NCBI GenBank assembly: GCA_030065915.1
Contig: JASJCQ010000008.1
Span: 178,096 to 242,095 of the forward strand
Source of the DNA: Woeseiaceae bacterium
Lineage (GTDB): Bacteria; Pseudomonadota; Gammaproteobacteria; Steroidobacterales; Woeseiaceae
DNA: 64,000 nucleotides
Direction: 5' to 3'
The notes below the pieces were generated by a model, which was not told the origin of the DNA, made no database searches, and saw only the letters and a program-made list of their open reading frames with translations. This document shows, one piece after another, positions 55,582 through 63,361 of this stretch. The stretch's first letter is position 1. Each line of letters starts with the position of its first letter. The translations under genes and the position numbers were made by a program.

Positions 55582-56937
55582 CTAGCGGAATTGCAGCATC
55601 AGCGAGCGGTCGCCTCGCTGCACCAGCAGGAACAGAATCGTTTGCCCCTCGGCTCGTTCGTTGAGCTCGGCGAGGTTGCGCACGGCCCGGCGATTCACGG
55701 CCTTGATGACGTCGCCTGCCCGCAGGTCTCGCTGGGCCGCCGGGCTGCCGGCCTCAACTGAGATCACCTCGACACCGGTCCCGGCAGCCGTTACGGAGCC
55801 GTTCGCAAACTGCGCGCCGACAAGGCCCGGGTGAATCGCGGCGCCGACCGTCTGTACGATCTGTTGCTGGCCGAGCGCGGTCGTCGCGTTGCGTCGATCG
55901 CCGTCACGAATGAACGTGATGTCGACCTCGTCGCCGGAGCGCATCAGGCCGATCGTATTACGCAGTTTCGCAGCGCCATCGATCTTCTCGTCGTTGACCC
56001 CGATGATGATGTCGCCCAGTTCCAGCCCGGCCTTTTCGGCGGCGGAGCCGGACTCGACGCTGGTAATGACGGCGCCGCTGGTGACATCCGTGTTGAGCGT
56101 GTTGAGCGCCCTGGCTGCCTCGGCGTCCACCGACTGGATAGAGACGCCGAGCAGGCCCCGACGGATCTCACCGAAGTCCAGGAGCTGACGCATGATTGAC
56201 TGTGCGATCTCGGAGGGGACAGCGAAACCGATGCCCACGTTGCCGCCGGTGCGGCTGATGATCGCCGAGTTGATGCCCACGAGCTCGCCCCGCATGTTGA
56301 CCAGCGCGCCGCCCGAGTTACCCGGGTTAATGGACGCGTCGGTCTGGATGAAGTCCTCGTAACCATCCCGGCTGATGCCCATTCGACCGAGTGCGCTGAC
56401 GATGCCGGACGTCACCGTGTGGCTCAGCCCGAAGGGATTACCGATCGCGAGTACGAAATCGCCGACCCGAACTTCATCCGAGTCGCCGATCGGCATTTCT
56501 TTCAGGCCATCGGCATCGACCTTGATGACGGCAATGTCGGTGGCCGGGTCAGAACCGACGATTTCTGCGTCGAAGACCTGACCGTCACGCAGGGATATCT
56601 GGATCTCGTCGGCATTCTCGACCACGTGGTGGTTGGTCAGGATGTACCCGTTTTCCGCATCCACGATCACACCGGAGCCCGCGCTGGCGACTTCGCGCGA
56701 ACGGCCCGGCGGAGCATCCGGCAGGCCGAAGAACCGGCGGAATGCGTCGTCACCGAGCGGGTTGCGTTGCGATACGACCTGGCTGACGCGGATGTTTACA
56801 ACGGCGGGGGACACTTCCTCCACCAGCGGCGCGAGGCTGGGCATTTCCTTGCCATTTATCGATGCCGGTATGCCTGCCCATACCGCTGTTGACAGGATCA
56901 ACAGAGCGGCAGCCATGTGTAAACGGATGTTCTTCAT
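55582..56937 (-). CDS. Do family periplasmic serine protease (DegQ/DegS/HtrA type)
   Basis: A 451-residue protein with a Sec signal (cleavage near residue 21), a trypsin-like domain with His104 (LTNHHVVENAD), Asp134 (PATDIAVIKV) and Ser208 (NPGNSGGALVN), and two PDZ domains. It lacks the extra loop typical of DegP. It degrades or guards misfolded envelope proteins. The ATG at 56937 follows GGAGAACG. A TATAAT at 56983-56988 is the probable -10. hsp20 lies upstream on the same strand. Confidence 0.93.
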   Translation of the reverse strand: MKNIRLHMAAALLILSTAVWAGIPASINGKEMPSLAPLVEEVSPAVVNIRVSQVVSQRNPLGDDAFRRFFGLPDAPPGRSREVASAGSGVIVDAENGYILTNHHVVENADEIQISLRDGQVFDAEIVGSDPATDIAVIKVDADGLKEMPIGDSDEVRVGDFVLAIGNPFGLSHTVTSGIVSALGRMGISRDGYEDFIQTDASINPGNSGGALVNMRGELVGINSAIISRTGGNVGIGFAVPSEIAQSIMRQLLDFGEIRRGLLGVSIQSVDAEAARALNTLNTDVTSGAVITSVESGSAAEKAGLELGDIIIGVNDEKIDGAAKLRNTIGLMRSGDEVDITFIRDGDRRNATTALGQQQIVQTVGAAIHPGLVGAQFANGSVTAAGTGVEVISVEAGSPAAQRDLRAGDVIKAVNRRAVRNLAELNERAEGQTILFLLVQRGDRSLMLQFR

Positions 56938-56982
56938 TTACGTTCTCCGAAACAGTAGCGAGCGCTTCCAGCGCTTTGCCTG

Positions 56983-57011
56983 ATTATAGGCTGTTAGGGG
57001 GTCGACACTTG
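56983..57011 (-). promoter_or_regulatory. Candidate promoter of the Do-type protease gene
   Basis: Minus strand: a perfect TATAAT -10 (56988-56983) with a weak CAAGTG -35 17 bp upstream. Downstream, AGCGCT repeats (56961-56975) form a small hairpin. Confidence 0.35.
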
Positions 57012-57012
57012 C

Positions 57013-57036
57013 CCCGGGCCGAAGTTCCGGCCCGGG
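57013..57036 (-). terminator. GC-rich hairpin downstream of hsp20
   Basis: CCCGGGCCG (57013-57021) pairs with CGGCCCGGG (57028-57036) around AAGTTC. No U run follows, so it may work as a terminator-like stem or a Rho-associated stabiliser. Confidence 0.4.
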
Positions 57037-57100
57037 AGGCACCGTATCGACCGGTCAATGCGGTCTGCGGCCTGTGCCCGGCCGCCGGTCCGGCTGCCCG

Positions 57101-57514
57101 TCAGGCGGCCTCGACCGTGATCTTGCGTGCCTGGACCTCAGGAATCTTCGGAATCCGTACCTCGAGGATACCGTCCTTGCTCTGGGCCCGAATGGCGTCG
57201 ACGTCGGCCATTTCCGGCAGCGAAAAGCGCCGGTCGAAGCGACCGCTTGCGCGTTCGCGCCGGGTCAACGTTGCTTCTTCACTGTTCTCGAATGCAGCGC
57301 GTTCGCCCGAGATGCTCAGGATGCCCTTGTCGGTGCTGATCTCTATCGCGGAGGACTCGACACCCGGCAGGTCCAGCCTGACGAGGAACGCGTCCTTGTA
57401 TTCGATGATGTCGGTTGCGGGCTGCCAGCCCGAGGCGGTGCCCGTCCGGCCCAGATCGTTATGCAGCAGATCGGCGATCCGGAAAGGCTCAAATCGTGTC
57501 AATTTCATCGTCAT
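57101..57514 (-). CDS. Hsp20 small heat-shock protein (alpha-crystallin family)
   Basis: A 137-residue protein with the alpha-crystallin domain: LVRLDLPGVESSAIEIS, ILSISGERAAFENSEEAT, and RASGRFDRRFSLPE ending VRIPKIPEVQARKI. It is an ATP-independent holdase that binds unfolded proteins. The start has a GGGAGA site. A sigma-32-like promoter stands at 57568-57596. Confidence 0.93.
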   Translation of the reverse strand: MTMKLTRFEPFRIADLLHNDLGRTGTASGWQPATDIIEYKDAFLVRLDLPGVESSAIEISTDKGILSISGERAAFENSEEATLTRRERASGRFDRRFSLPEMADVDAIRAQSKDGILEVRIPKIPEVQARKITVEAA

Positions 57515-57567
57515 TCTCCCAATGTCCTTGCCCGTTCCCGGGCACTGATAAGCTTAGATATCGCTCG

Positions 57568-57596
57568 ATTTTGGGCCTGCCGGAACGCAATTCAAG
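57568..57596 (-). promoter_or_regulatory. Sigma-32-like heat-shock promoter of hsp20
   Basis: Minus strand: CTTGAA (57596-57591), 15 bp, then CCCAAAAT (57575-57568), close to the sigma-32 pattern CTTGAA...CCCCATnT. It lies about 55 bp upstream of the hsp20 start. Confidence 0.55.
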
Positions 57597-57790
57597 AGGC
57601 TGATTCGGGCGCTATTTGGCCAAAAAAGACCATGTTTCTACATAACGTAACAGCCACTAGATGTAGTGATCGGCCCGTGTAGCAAAAGTGTCACAATTTT
57701 TTTGTGAATTTTAAACCAAATTGTTCCATGAATCGTATAAAGTATTGTTTTTTCTATATAAACGGACAATGTAAAAATTTCCGTTAATGC

Positions 57791-57817
57791 TTGACACACG
57801 CGTCTACGGGGCATAAT
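57791..57817 (+). promoter_or_regulatory. Promoter of nrdJa
   Basis: TTGACA (57791-57796) and CATAAT (57812-57817), spaced 15 bp (16 if CTTGAC is used). It places the transcript start near 57824, just before the NrdR-like box. Confidence 0.55.
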
Positions 57818-57832
57818 CTCTACACCCATCGG

Positions 57833-57848
57833 ACACAACATCTTGTGT
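57833..57848 (+). promoter_or_regulatory. NrdR-like box
   Basis: ACACAACATCTTGTGT matches the NrdR consensus (ACACwAtATaTwGTGT-like) at most positions and is nearly palindromic. It lies ~9 bp downstream of the expected transcript start of nrdJa. A second box about 31-32 bp away was looked for and not found. Confidence 0.6.
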
Positions 57849-57985
57849 CTTCTCAGCAGGGTTTTCGGAGCCACTTCTGGCTTCCGCGGCACAGTTGGAT
57901 GTGTTGCGGGGGGGTTCCTTTCGCTGTTGAAATCTAACGAATTATTTGCGCCCGCAAGCGGCGCAACAGGGGAGAACGCACGGAA

Positions 57986-60139
57986 ATGAAGTCCGCAGTC
58001 CATTTGAACGCCAGCACCGTCAACGACATCGAATTCCAGCCAGCCTCACTGGACATCTGGGACTCGAAATACCGATTGTCGTCGAAAGACGGTGAGCAGA
58101 TCGATCAGACGATCGACGACACGTATCGCCGCGTCGCCGAGGCACTGTCGAAGGTCGAAGCTGACTCTAAACAGGAATACTTCTATGAAGAGTTCCTGTG
58201 GGCGCTGCGAAGCGGGGCGATTCCGGCGGGCAGGATCATGTCGAACGCGGGTGCTCGCGAGCACAAGCCGGCAACGTCGACAATCAACTGCACCGTGTCA
58301 GGTACGGTCGGCGATTCGATGGACAACATTCTGAATAAGGTCCACGAGGCAGGCCTGACGCTCAAGGCAGGCTGCGGCATCGGCTACGAGTTCTCGACGC
58401 TGCGCCCGAAAGGCGCATACGTCACGGGCGCCGGCGCCTACACGTCAGGGCCGCTGTCGTTCATGGATATCTACGACAAGATGTGCTTCACGGTGTCATC
58501 GGCTGGCGGACGCCGGGGCGCGCAGATGGGCACCTTCGATATCGGTCACCCGGACGTCATCGAGTTCATCAGAGCCAAGCGCGAAGATGGCCGTCTTCGT
58601 CAGTTCAACCTGTCGCTGCTGATCACCGACGAGTTTATGCAGGCCGTTATCAACGAGAAGGACTGGAAACTCGCGTTCCCCGTCTCGCAGAAGGAAGTCG
58701 ACGACGACGGCCTCGATATCGCGGACGTCAGCCAGTTTGTCTGGCGTGACTGGCCGGAGCCCGGCAACTACGTTACCGATTCGAAGGGCCTGGTTGCGTG
58801 CAAGATCTACAAGACGATGCCGGCCCGCCGCGTCTGGGACATCATCATGGCGAGCACCTACGATTTCGCCGAGCCCGGCTTTGTCCTGATCGACAAGGTC
58901 AACGAGATGAACAACAACTGGTTCTGCGAGAATATCCGCGCAACCAACCCCTGCGGCGAGCAGCCGCTGCCGCCCTACGGTTCATGCCTGCTGGGCTCGG
59001 TTAACCTGACACGATTCGTCGTCAGCCCGTTCACGGATGCCGCCGAGTTCGACTGGGACATGTTCCGGAAGGTCGTCAAGGTGTTCACGCGCATGCTGGA
59101 TAATGTCGTCGAGATCAACGGCCTGCCGCTGCCGCAGCAGCGCAACGAAATCATGCGCAAGCGCCGTCATGGCATGGGTTTCCTTGGCCTCGGTTCGACG
59201 ATCACGATGCTGCGGATGAAGTACGGCGAAGAGCGAGCCGTCGAATTCACAGAGAGAGTTTCCCGCGAGCTGGCGCTTGCCGGCTGGGAAGAGGCGCTCG
59301 AGCTGTCGAAGGAAAAGGGCCCGGCCCCGATCATGAACGAGCATTTCGAGGTCACCGAAGAGATGCTGAGACGCCGGCCGGAGATGTCGGCCGATGGCTA
59401 CCAGATCGGTGACAAGGTGCCTGGCCGTATCCTGCACGCCAAGTACAGCCGCTACATGCAGCGCGTCGCCGCGGAGGTGCCGGAGCTGGTCGACGAACTG
59501 GCCGAAGTCGGCGCGAGATTCACGCATCACAGCTCCATCGCGCCGACGGGCACGATCTCGCTGTCGCTGGCAAACAATGCGAGCAACGGCATCGAGCCGA
59601 GCTTCGCGCACCACTACTTCCGCAACGTTATCCGACAGGGCAAGAAGACCAAAGAAAAAGTCGACGTCTTCTCGTTCGAGCTGCTCGCCTACCGCGAGCT
59701 GGTCAACCAGGATGCGATGCCGGCCGGTGTCGACGGCGCGTCCGAAAACACGTTGCCGGACTACTTCATCACGGCAGACGACATCAACCCGAAGGAGCAC
59801 GTCGACATCCAGGCGGCGGCGCAGAAGTGGATCGACTCGTCGATCTCGAAGACGGCCAACGTCCCGACGGACTACGCCTACGACGACTTCAAGGACATTT
59901 ACCTGTATGCGTACAAGCAGGGCCTGAAGGGCTGCACGACCTTCCGCTTCAACCCGGAGGCATTCCAGGGCGTTCTCGTCAAAGAGAAGGACCTGAAGAA
60001 CACGGTCTACTCGTTCACGCTGGACGATGGCAGCACGGTGGAGCTCAAAGGCGACGAAGAGGTCATGTACGACGGTGAATCTCACACCGCGGCTAACCTG
60101 TTCGACGCACTCAAGGAAGGCTACTACGGAAAATTCTAG
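57986..60139 (+). CDS. nrdJa: Adenosylcobalamin-dependent ribonucleoside-diphosphate reductase, NrdJa
   Basis: A 717-residue class II ribonucleotide reductase large part. Motifs: TINCTVSGTVGDSMDNIL, GCGIGYEFSTLRPKGAYV, NPCGEQPLPPYGSC (active-site Cys and Glu), and HHSSIAPTGTISLSLANNASN in part. The C-terminal redox cysteines are not here; a separate gene 70 bp downstream (NrdJb) carries the C-rich tail, as in Pseudomonas aeruginosa. It uses B12 to make deoxyribonucleotides with or without oxygen. Expression is probably controlled by NrdR. Confidence 0.92.
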   Translation: MKSAVHLNASTVNDIEFQPASLDIWDSKYRLSSKDGEQIDQTIDDTYRRVAEALSKVEADSKQEYFYEEFLWALRSGAIPAGRIMSNAGAREHKPATSTINCTVSGTVGDSMDNILNKVHEAGLTLKAGCGIGYEFSTLRPKGAYVTGAGAYTSGPLSFMDIYDKMCFTVSSAGGRRGAQMGTFDIGHPDVIEFIRAKREDGRLRQFNLSLLITDEFMQAVINEKDWKLAFPVSQKEVDDDGLDIADVSQFVWRDWPEPGNYVTDSKGLVACKIYKTMPARRVWDIIMASTYDFAEPGFVLIDKVNEMNNNWFCENIRATNPCGEQPLPPYGSCLLGSVNLTRFVVSPFTDAAEFDWDMFRKVVKVFTRMLDNVVEINGLPLPQQRNEIMRKRRHGMGFLGLGSTITMLRMKYGEERAVEFTERVSRELALAGWEEALELSKEKGPAPIMNEHFEVTEEMLRRRPEMSADGYQIGDKVPGRILHAKYSRYMQRVAAEVPELVDELAEVGARFTHHSSIAPTGTISLSLANNASNGIEPSFAHHYFRNVIRQGKKTKEKVDVFSFELLAYRELVNQDAMPAGVDGASENTLPDYFITADDINPKEHVDIQAAAQKWIDSSISKTANVPTDYAYDDFKDIYLYAYKQGLKGCTTFRFNPEAFQGVLVKEKDLKNTVYSFTLDDGSTVELKGDEEVMYDGESHTAANLFDALKEGYYGKF

Positions 60140-60209
60140 GCGGGGCTTTTAACAGACAGCCCTGACCGGGACAGATCAAGCCGCCAGGGGCGGCTGAGGA
60201 ACAAAGACA

Positions 60210-60917
60210 ATGACAACGAAAATCGAGCGAAAAATTGTCGGCTACGCGGTCAAGCAGCCGGACGCAGAAGAGAAGCCCGCGAAGCCCGAGCTGAAGCGCG
60301 AGGGCGGGGGCGATCGCGCCGAAGTCATCCGGATGCACGAGAAGCTCGAGCGTCCGGAGATGCTGATCGGCTCGACGTACAAGGTAAAGACGCCGGTGTC
60401 GGATCACGCCATGTACGTAACGATCAACGACATCATCCTCAACGAAGGCACCGAGCACGAGAAGCGCCGGCCCTTCGAGATCTTCATTAACTCGAAGAAC
60501 CTCGATCACTACCAGTGGATCGTGGCGCTGACACGAATCATCTCCGCCGTCTTCCGCAAGGGTGGCGACGTGACCTTCCTCGTTGACGAGCTGAAAGCGG
60601 TCTTCGATCCGCGCGGCGGCTACTGGCAGCCTGGCGGCAAGTTCATGCCCTCGATTATCGCCGAGCTCGGCTACATCGTAGAAAAGCACCTGACGATGAT
60701 CGGCATGCTGGCCGAACCCGAGCTGAGCGAGCACCAGCTGAAGATCATCGAGCAGAAACGGGCCGAGTTCGAGGAGGCGAGCAAGCAGCAGGATGCGTTC
60801 TCGACGAGCGAGTATCCGGAAGGCGCGCAACTGTGTTCGAAGTGCAACACGGTGGCCGTCATCATGATGGACGGTTGCATGACCTGCCTGGCCTGCGGCG
60901 ATTCGAAGTGCGGGTGA
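60210..60917 (+). CDS. nrdJb: NrdJb: C-terminal TSCPD/redox subunit of split class II ribonucleotide reductase
   Basis: A 235-residue protein. It includes a TSCPD-type domain (YVTINDIILNEGTEHEKRRPFE in part, FINSKNLDHYQWIVALTRII) and a cysteine-rich C-terminus LCSKCNTVAV...CMTCLACGDSKCG, which in the intact enzyme re-reduces the active-site disulfide and binds metal. It supplies the redox tail to NrdJa and is in the same operon. A terminator follows at 61028. Confidence 0.88.
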   Translation: MTTKIERKIVGYAVKQPDAEEKPAKPELKREGGGDRAEVIRMHEKLERPEMLIGSTYKVKTPVSDHAMYVTINDIILNEGTEHEKRRPFEIFINSKNLDHYQWIVALTRIISAVFRKGGDVTFLVDELKAVFDPRGGYWQPGGKFMPSIIAELGYIVEKHLTMIGMLAEPELSEHQLKIIEQKRAEFEEASKQQDAFSTSEYPEGAQLCSKCNTVAVIMMDGCMTCLACGDSKCG

Positions 60918-61249
60918 GGCCTGGCGGGAACAGACAGACTAGTAACCAGCTTCGGTCACCGTCGACACGCTAGCGGACTCAGCAACAGACAAACCCAGTC
61001 AACAGTCGACGCGAAGAAAGTAGAAGAGCCGTGAGTTCAGCCTGAACTCGCGGCCTTTTTTTGCGACGTCAAGAGCGCTTGCCTTAGCTGATCCGCAATG
61101 AAGCATGGCGCACCGTCACATTGACGTGTCAACGGAATACTGAGAGTCTCGCGACTCGCTGCGTCTTGACCCGGATCGCGCGGCCCGTTTCTTACCCTGA
61201 CACCCGGCGGCTACTCGAGCTGTGGGCCGCCTATGACTGAGCGTGCACT
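60918..61249. other. Intergenic region after nrdJb
   Basis: 332 bp without a gene. It holds the nrdJ terminator (61028-61062) and, at the right end, a 17-bp tandem duplication that contains the start of the DUF4386 gene. Confidence 0.5.
61028..61062 (+). terminator. Intrinsic terminator of the nrdJ operon
   Basis: GCCGTGAGTT (61028-61037) pairs with AACTCGCGGC (61045-61054) around CAGCCTG, with one non-canonical pair, and is followed by CTTTTTTT. A good Rho-independent terminator. Confidence 0.8.
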
Positions 61250-61921
61250 ATGACTGAACGAGCGGCTATTGCCTGGACAGGCAGCCTTTTCCTTGTTGCC
61301 ATGGTGGCTGCCATCGCCTCGAACGGACTGATGGTTTCCATCATCGGAGCGGACGACTACCTGGCGCAACTTGTCGCGCGCGACACGCACCTGCGCCTGG
61401 CTGCGGTTTTCATGGTGGTGAACTGTCTCTCGGTTGCAGGCATTGGCGTGTTAGCGTTCCACTTGCTTCGTCGAGATTTCAGTGTGCCTGCCGTCGGCTA
61501 TCTGGTGATCCGAATCGTCGAAGCTGTCATTCTCCTCCTTGGCGTTATTAGCTTGCTGTCGCTTCCATCAATCGGTGAGGCTTTTGTCCAGGCCGGTTCG
61601 GAAACTAGTATCTACCTGCGGGAGCTGGCGGATCATGCTGTCAATCAGAACTGGTACGCGTACAACGTCGCGATGATCTTTCTCGGTTTCGGCAGCCTGT
61701 TCCTCTGCTACGTCCTATTCGTCGGAAAACTGATTCCGCGATTGCTCACGCTTTTGGGATTCGGTGGCTACCTGCTTCTCGGGACGGCATCCACGCTCGC
61801 GATTCTGGGTATCGACATTGGCCTGATCGCCACGCTGCCCGTCTTCCTGTTCGAGGTCACCTTCGGCACCTGGCTGATCGTCAAGGGACTCGGTGGCAAG
61901 AATGCCGAGTTCACCGAATAA
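61250..61921 (+). CDS. DUF4386 membrane protein
   Basis: A 223-residue protein with six to seven membrane segments (AIAWTGSLFLVAMVAAIAS, GYLVIRIVEAVILLLGVIS in part, GFGGYLLLGTAST). The AFHLLRRDFSVPAVGYLVIRIVEA-like pattern (RRDFSVPAVGYLVIR) is typical of DUF4386. Function unknown. Its start region CTATGACTGA is duplicated 17 bp upstream, giving a six-codon ORF that overlaps the start as ATGA. Confidence 0.7.
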   Translation: MTERAAIAWTGSLFLVAMVAAIASNGLMVSIIGADDYLAQLVARDTHLRLAAVFMVVNCLSVAGIGVLAFHLLRRDFSVPAVGYLVIRIVEAVILLLGVISLLSLPSIGEAFVQAGSETSIYLRELADHAVNQNWYAYNVAMIFLGFGSLFLCYVLFVGKLIPRLLTLLGFGGYLLLGTASTLAILGIDIGLIATLPVFLFEVTFGTWLIVKGLGGKNAEFTE

Positions 61922-62033
61922 CTATCGGGGCAGGAAACCGTCGCTCCTGGTTGCTTTGTGCGAGCCTGGAACACCGCGTTGGATACGCTGCGACTCGTGG
62001 TACGCCGCGTTTATCTGCCAGCTTGATTAGGAG

Positions 62034-62945
62034 CTACGTCGTCACCTGTGCTTTCGCGAAGTAGTGCGCGACCAATTGATGGAATCGCGTGATATACACC
62101 GGCTTTTCCGCCTGGAAAGGGTGAATGAAATAGAAGGGCCATTCAGGCCCACGGAGTCGCTTCAGTATTCGCACCAGGCTGTTTTCATGAATCAGCGGCT
62201 GGCCGACGATGTCAGGGATCAGGATCAAGCCCATGTGCTGTTTGGCCAGTTCGATTGAGCAAGGCAGCGTATTCGCCCTCGCGTAGCTCTTCATTTTTAT
62301 GCGTTCTGGAGCGCTGTTTCCCGAGACTTGATAGACAGACAGGGGGTTCTTTTGCCAGGGCGTGCCTATCCATTGATGCTGTTGCAGATCGCCGAGTGTT
62401 TCGGGCTCGCCAAAGCGCTGCAGGTACTCACTGCTGGCGCACCAGATCTCCGTCATGGTTCCGATTGGCAACGCTCTGTAGCTGCTGTCATCAGGTTTGC
62501 CGCCGAAGATAGCGACATCCAGCTTGTTCCGGACCAGGTCCAGCTTTTCGTCGGTCACGACAAGCCGAGGTTCCAACCCCGGGTACTCCTGGCATAACTG
62601 GCGTACCGCCGGAACGGCGACATCGTGCTCAAGCGAGTGAGGAAACGTAACCGACAGGGTCCCGGCTGGGGTCTTTTCTGCGTTGCTCATCTCGACCATT
62701 GCCAGGTCAACCTGGTCCTGTAGCAGTTCGCATCGTTGCAACAGCCGGTTTCCCAGCGATGTAACCGACAGGCCACGCGTATTGCGTCGCAGTAGCTGTG
62801 AGCCCAGCCGGTCTTCCAGGCGGCTCACCTGCTGACTCACCGCAGATTTGCTCATCCCGAGCAGCCTGGCCGCCTGCGTAAACGATCCCGTATTGGCCAC
62901 TTTGGCGAATATCAGCAGGGACGGCAGCATCTTTATACTGTTCAT
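62034..62945 (-). CDS. LysR family transcriptional regulator
   Basis: A 303-residue protein from ATG 62945 (a frame from 62966 adds seven residues). The N-terminal winged helix-turn-helix is seen in FAKVANTGSFTQAARLLGMSKSAVSQQVSRLEDRLGSQLL in part (AARLLGMSKSAVSQQVSRL). The C-terminal part is a periplasmic-binding-protein-like ligand domain. It is divergent from the DUF1330 gene and the dehydrogenase, so it probably controls them, with a T-N11-A type site in the 96-bp gap. Confidence 0.9.
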   Translation of the reverse strand: MNSIKMLPSLLIFAKVANTGSFTQAARLLGMSKSAVSQQVSRLEDRLGSQLLRRNTRGLSVTSLGNRLLQRCELLQDQVDLAMVEMSNAEKTPAGTLSVTFPHSLEHDVAVPAVRQLCQEYPGLEPRLVVTDEKLDLVRNKLDVAIFGGKPDDSSYRALPIGTMTEIWCASSEYLQRFGEPETLGDLQQHQWIGTPWQKNPLSVYQVSGNSAPERIKMKSYARANTLPCSIELAKQHMGLILIPDIVGQPLIHENSLVRILKRLRGPEWPFYFIHPFQAEKPVYITRFHQLVAHYFAKAQVTT

Positions 62946-63041
62946 ATATACAAACAAAGAGTTCAAAAACAGAATGTTGTTCGTATTATTGGACCAGTCT
63001 AGGATCGCGTCAACTTCAACATTTCACACAGGAGTACGGAT

Positions 63042-63320
63042 ATGAGTGCGTTTGTCGTAGTAGACCTGACACCTACGGACGAGGAAAAACTTCAACAATA
63101 TTCCGCGGCTGCGTCCGCCACGGTTGCCCGGCATGATGGGGAATTCATCGTGAAGGGTTCTACCGAAGCCTTAAACGGTGGTGAGCATCGTCGCCTCAAA
63201 GCGATTATCAAGTTTCCCGATCGAGACACCGCCCTGAACTGGTATCAGTCGGACGAGTACCAGGCCCTGGTTCCCCTGCGTGATCAGGGCATGGACGCCG
63301 TGTTCCACCTGGTCGCCTGA
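63042..63320 (+). CDS. DUF1330 family protein
   Basis: A 92-residue protein (MSAFVVVDLTPTDEEKL, KAIIKFPDRDTALNWYQSDEYQALVPLR in part), a dimeric alpha/beta ferredoxin-like fold of unknown function typical of DUF1330. The FPDRDTALNWYxSxEYQ motif is diagnostic. A GGAG site precedes the ATG. It lies 41 bp before a dehydrogenase gene and likely in one operon under the divergent LysR regulator. Confidence 0.85.
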   Translation: MSAFVVVDLTPTDEEKLQQYSAAASATVARHDGEFIVKGSTEALNGGEHRRLKAIIKFPDRDTALNWYQSDEYQALVPLRDQGMDAVFHLVA

Positions 63321-63361
63321 CTATGTCGCTCTGCCGTCCAACAGACTGAGGATTACCAGCT

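Larger units (their letters stand above)
57515..57985. other. Divergent regulatory region between hsp20 and nrdJa
   Basis: The 471 bp carry a heat-shock-like promoter for hsp20 at the left, an A/T-rich middle (57685-57785), and the nrdJ promoter with an NrdR-like box and a ~140-nt leader at the right. No further gene is seen. Confidence 0.6.
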
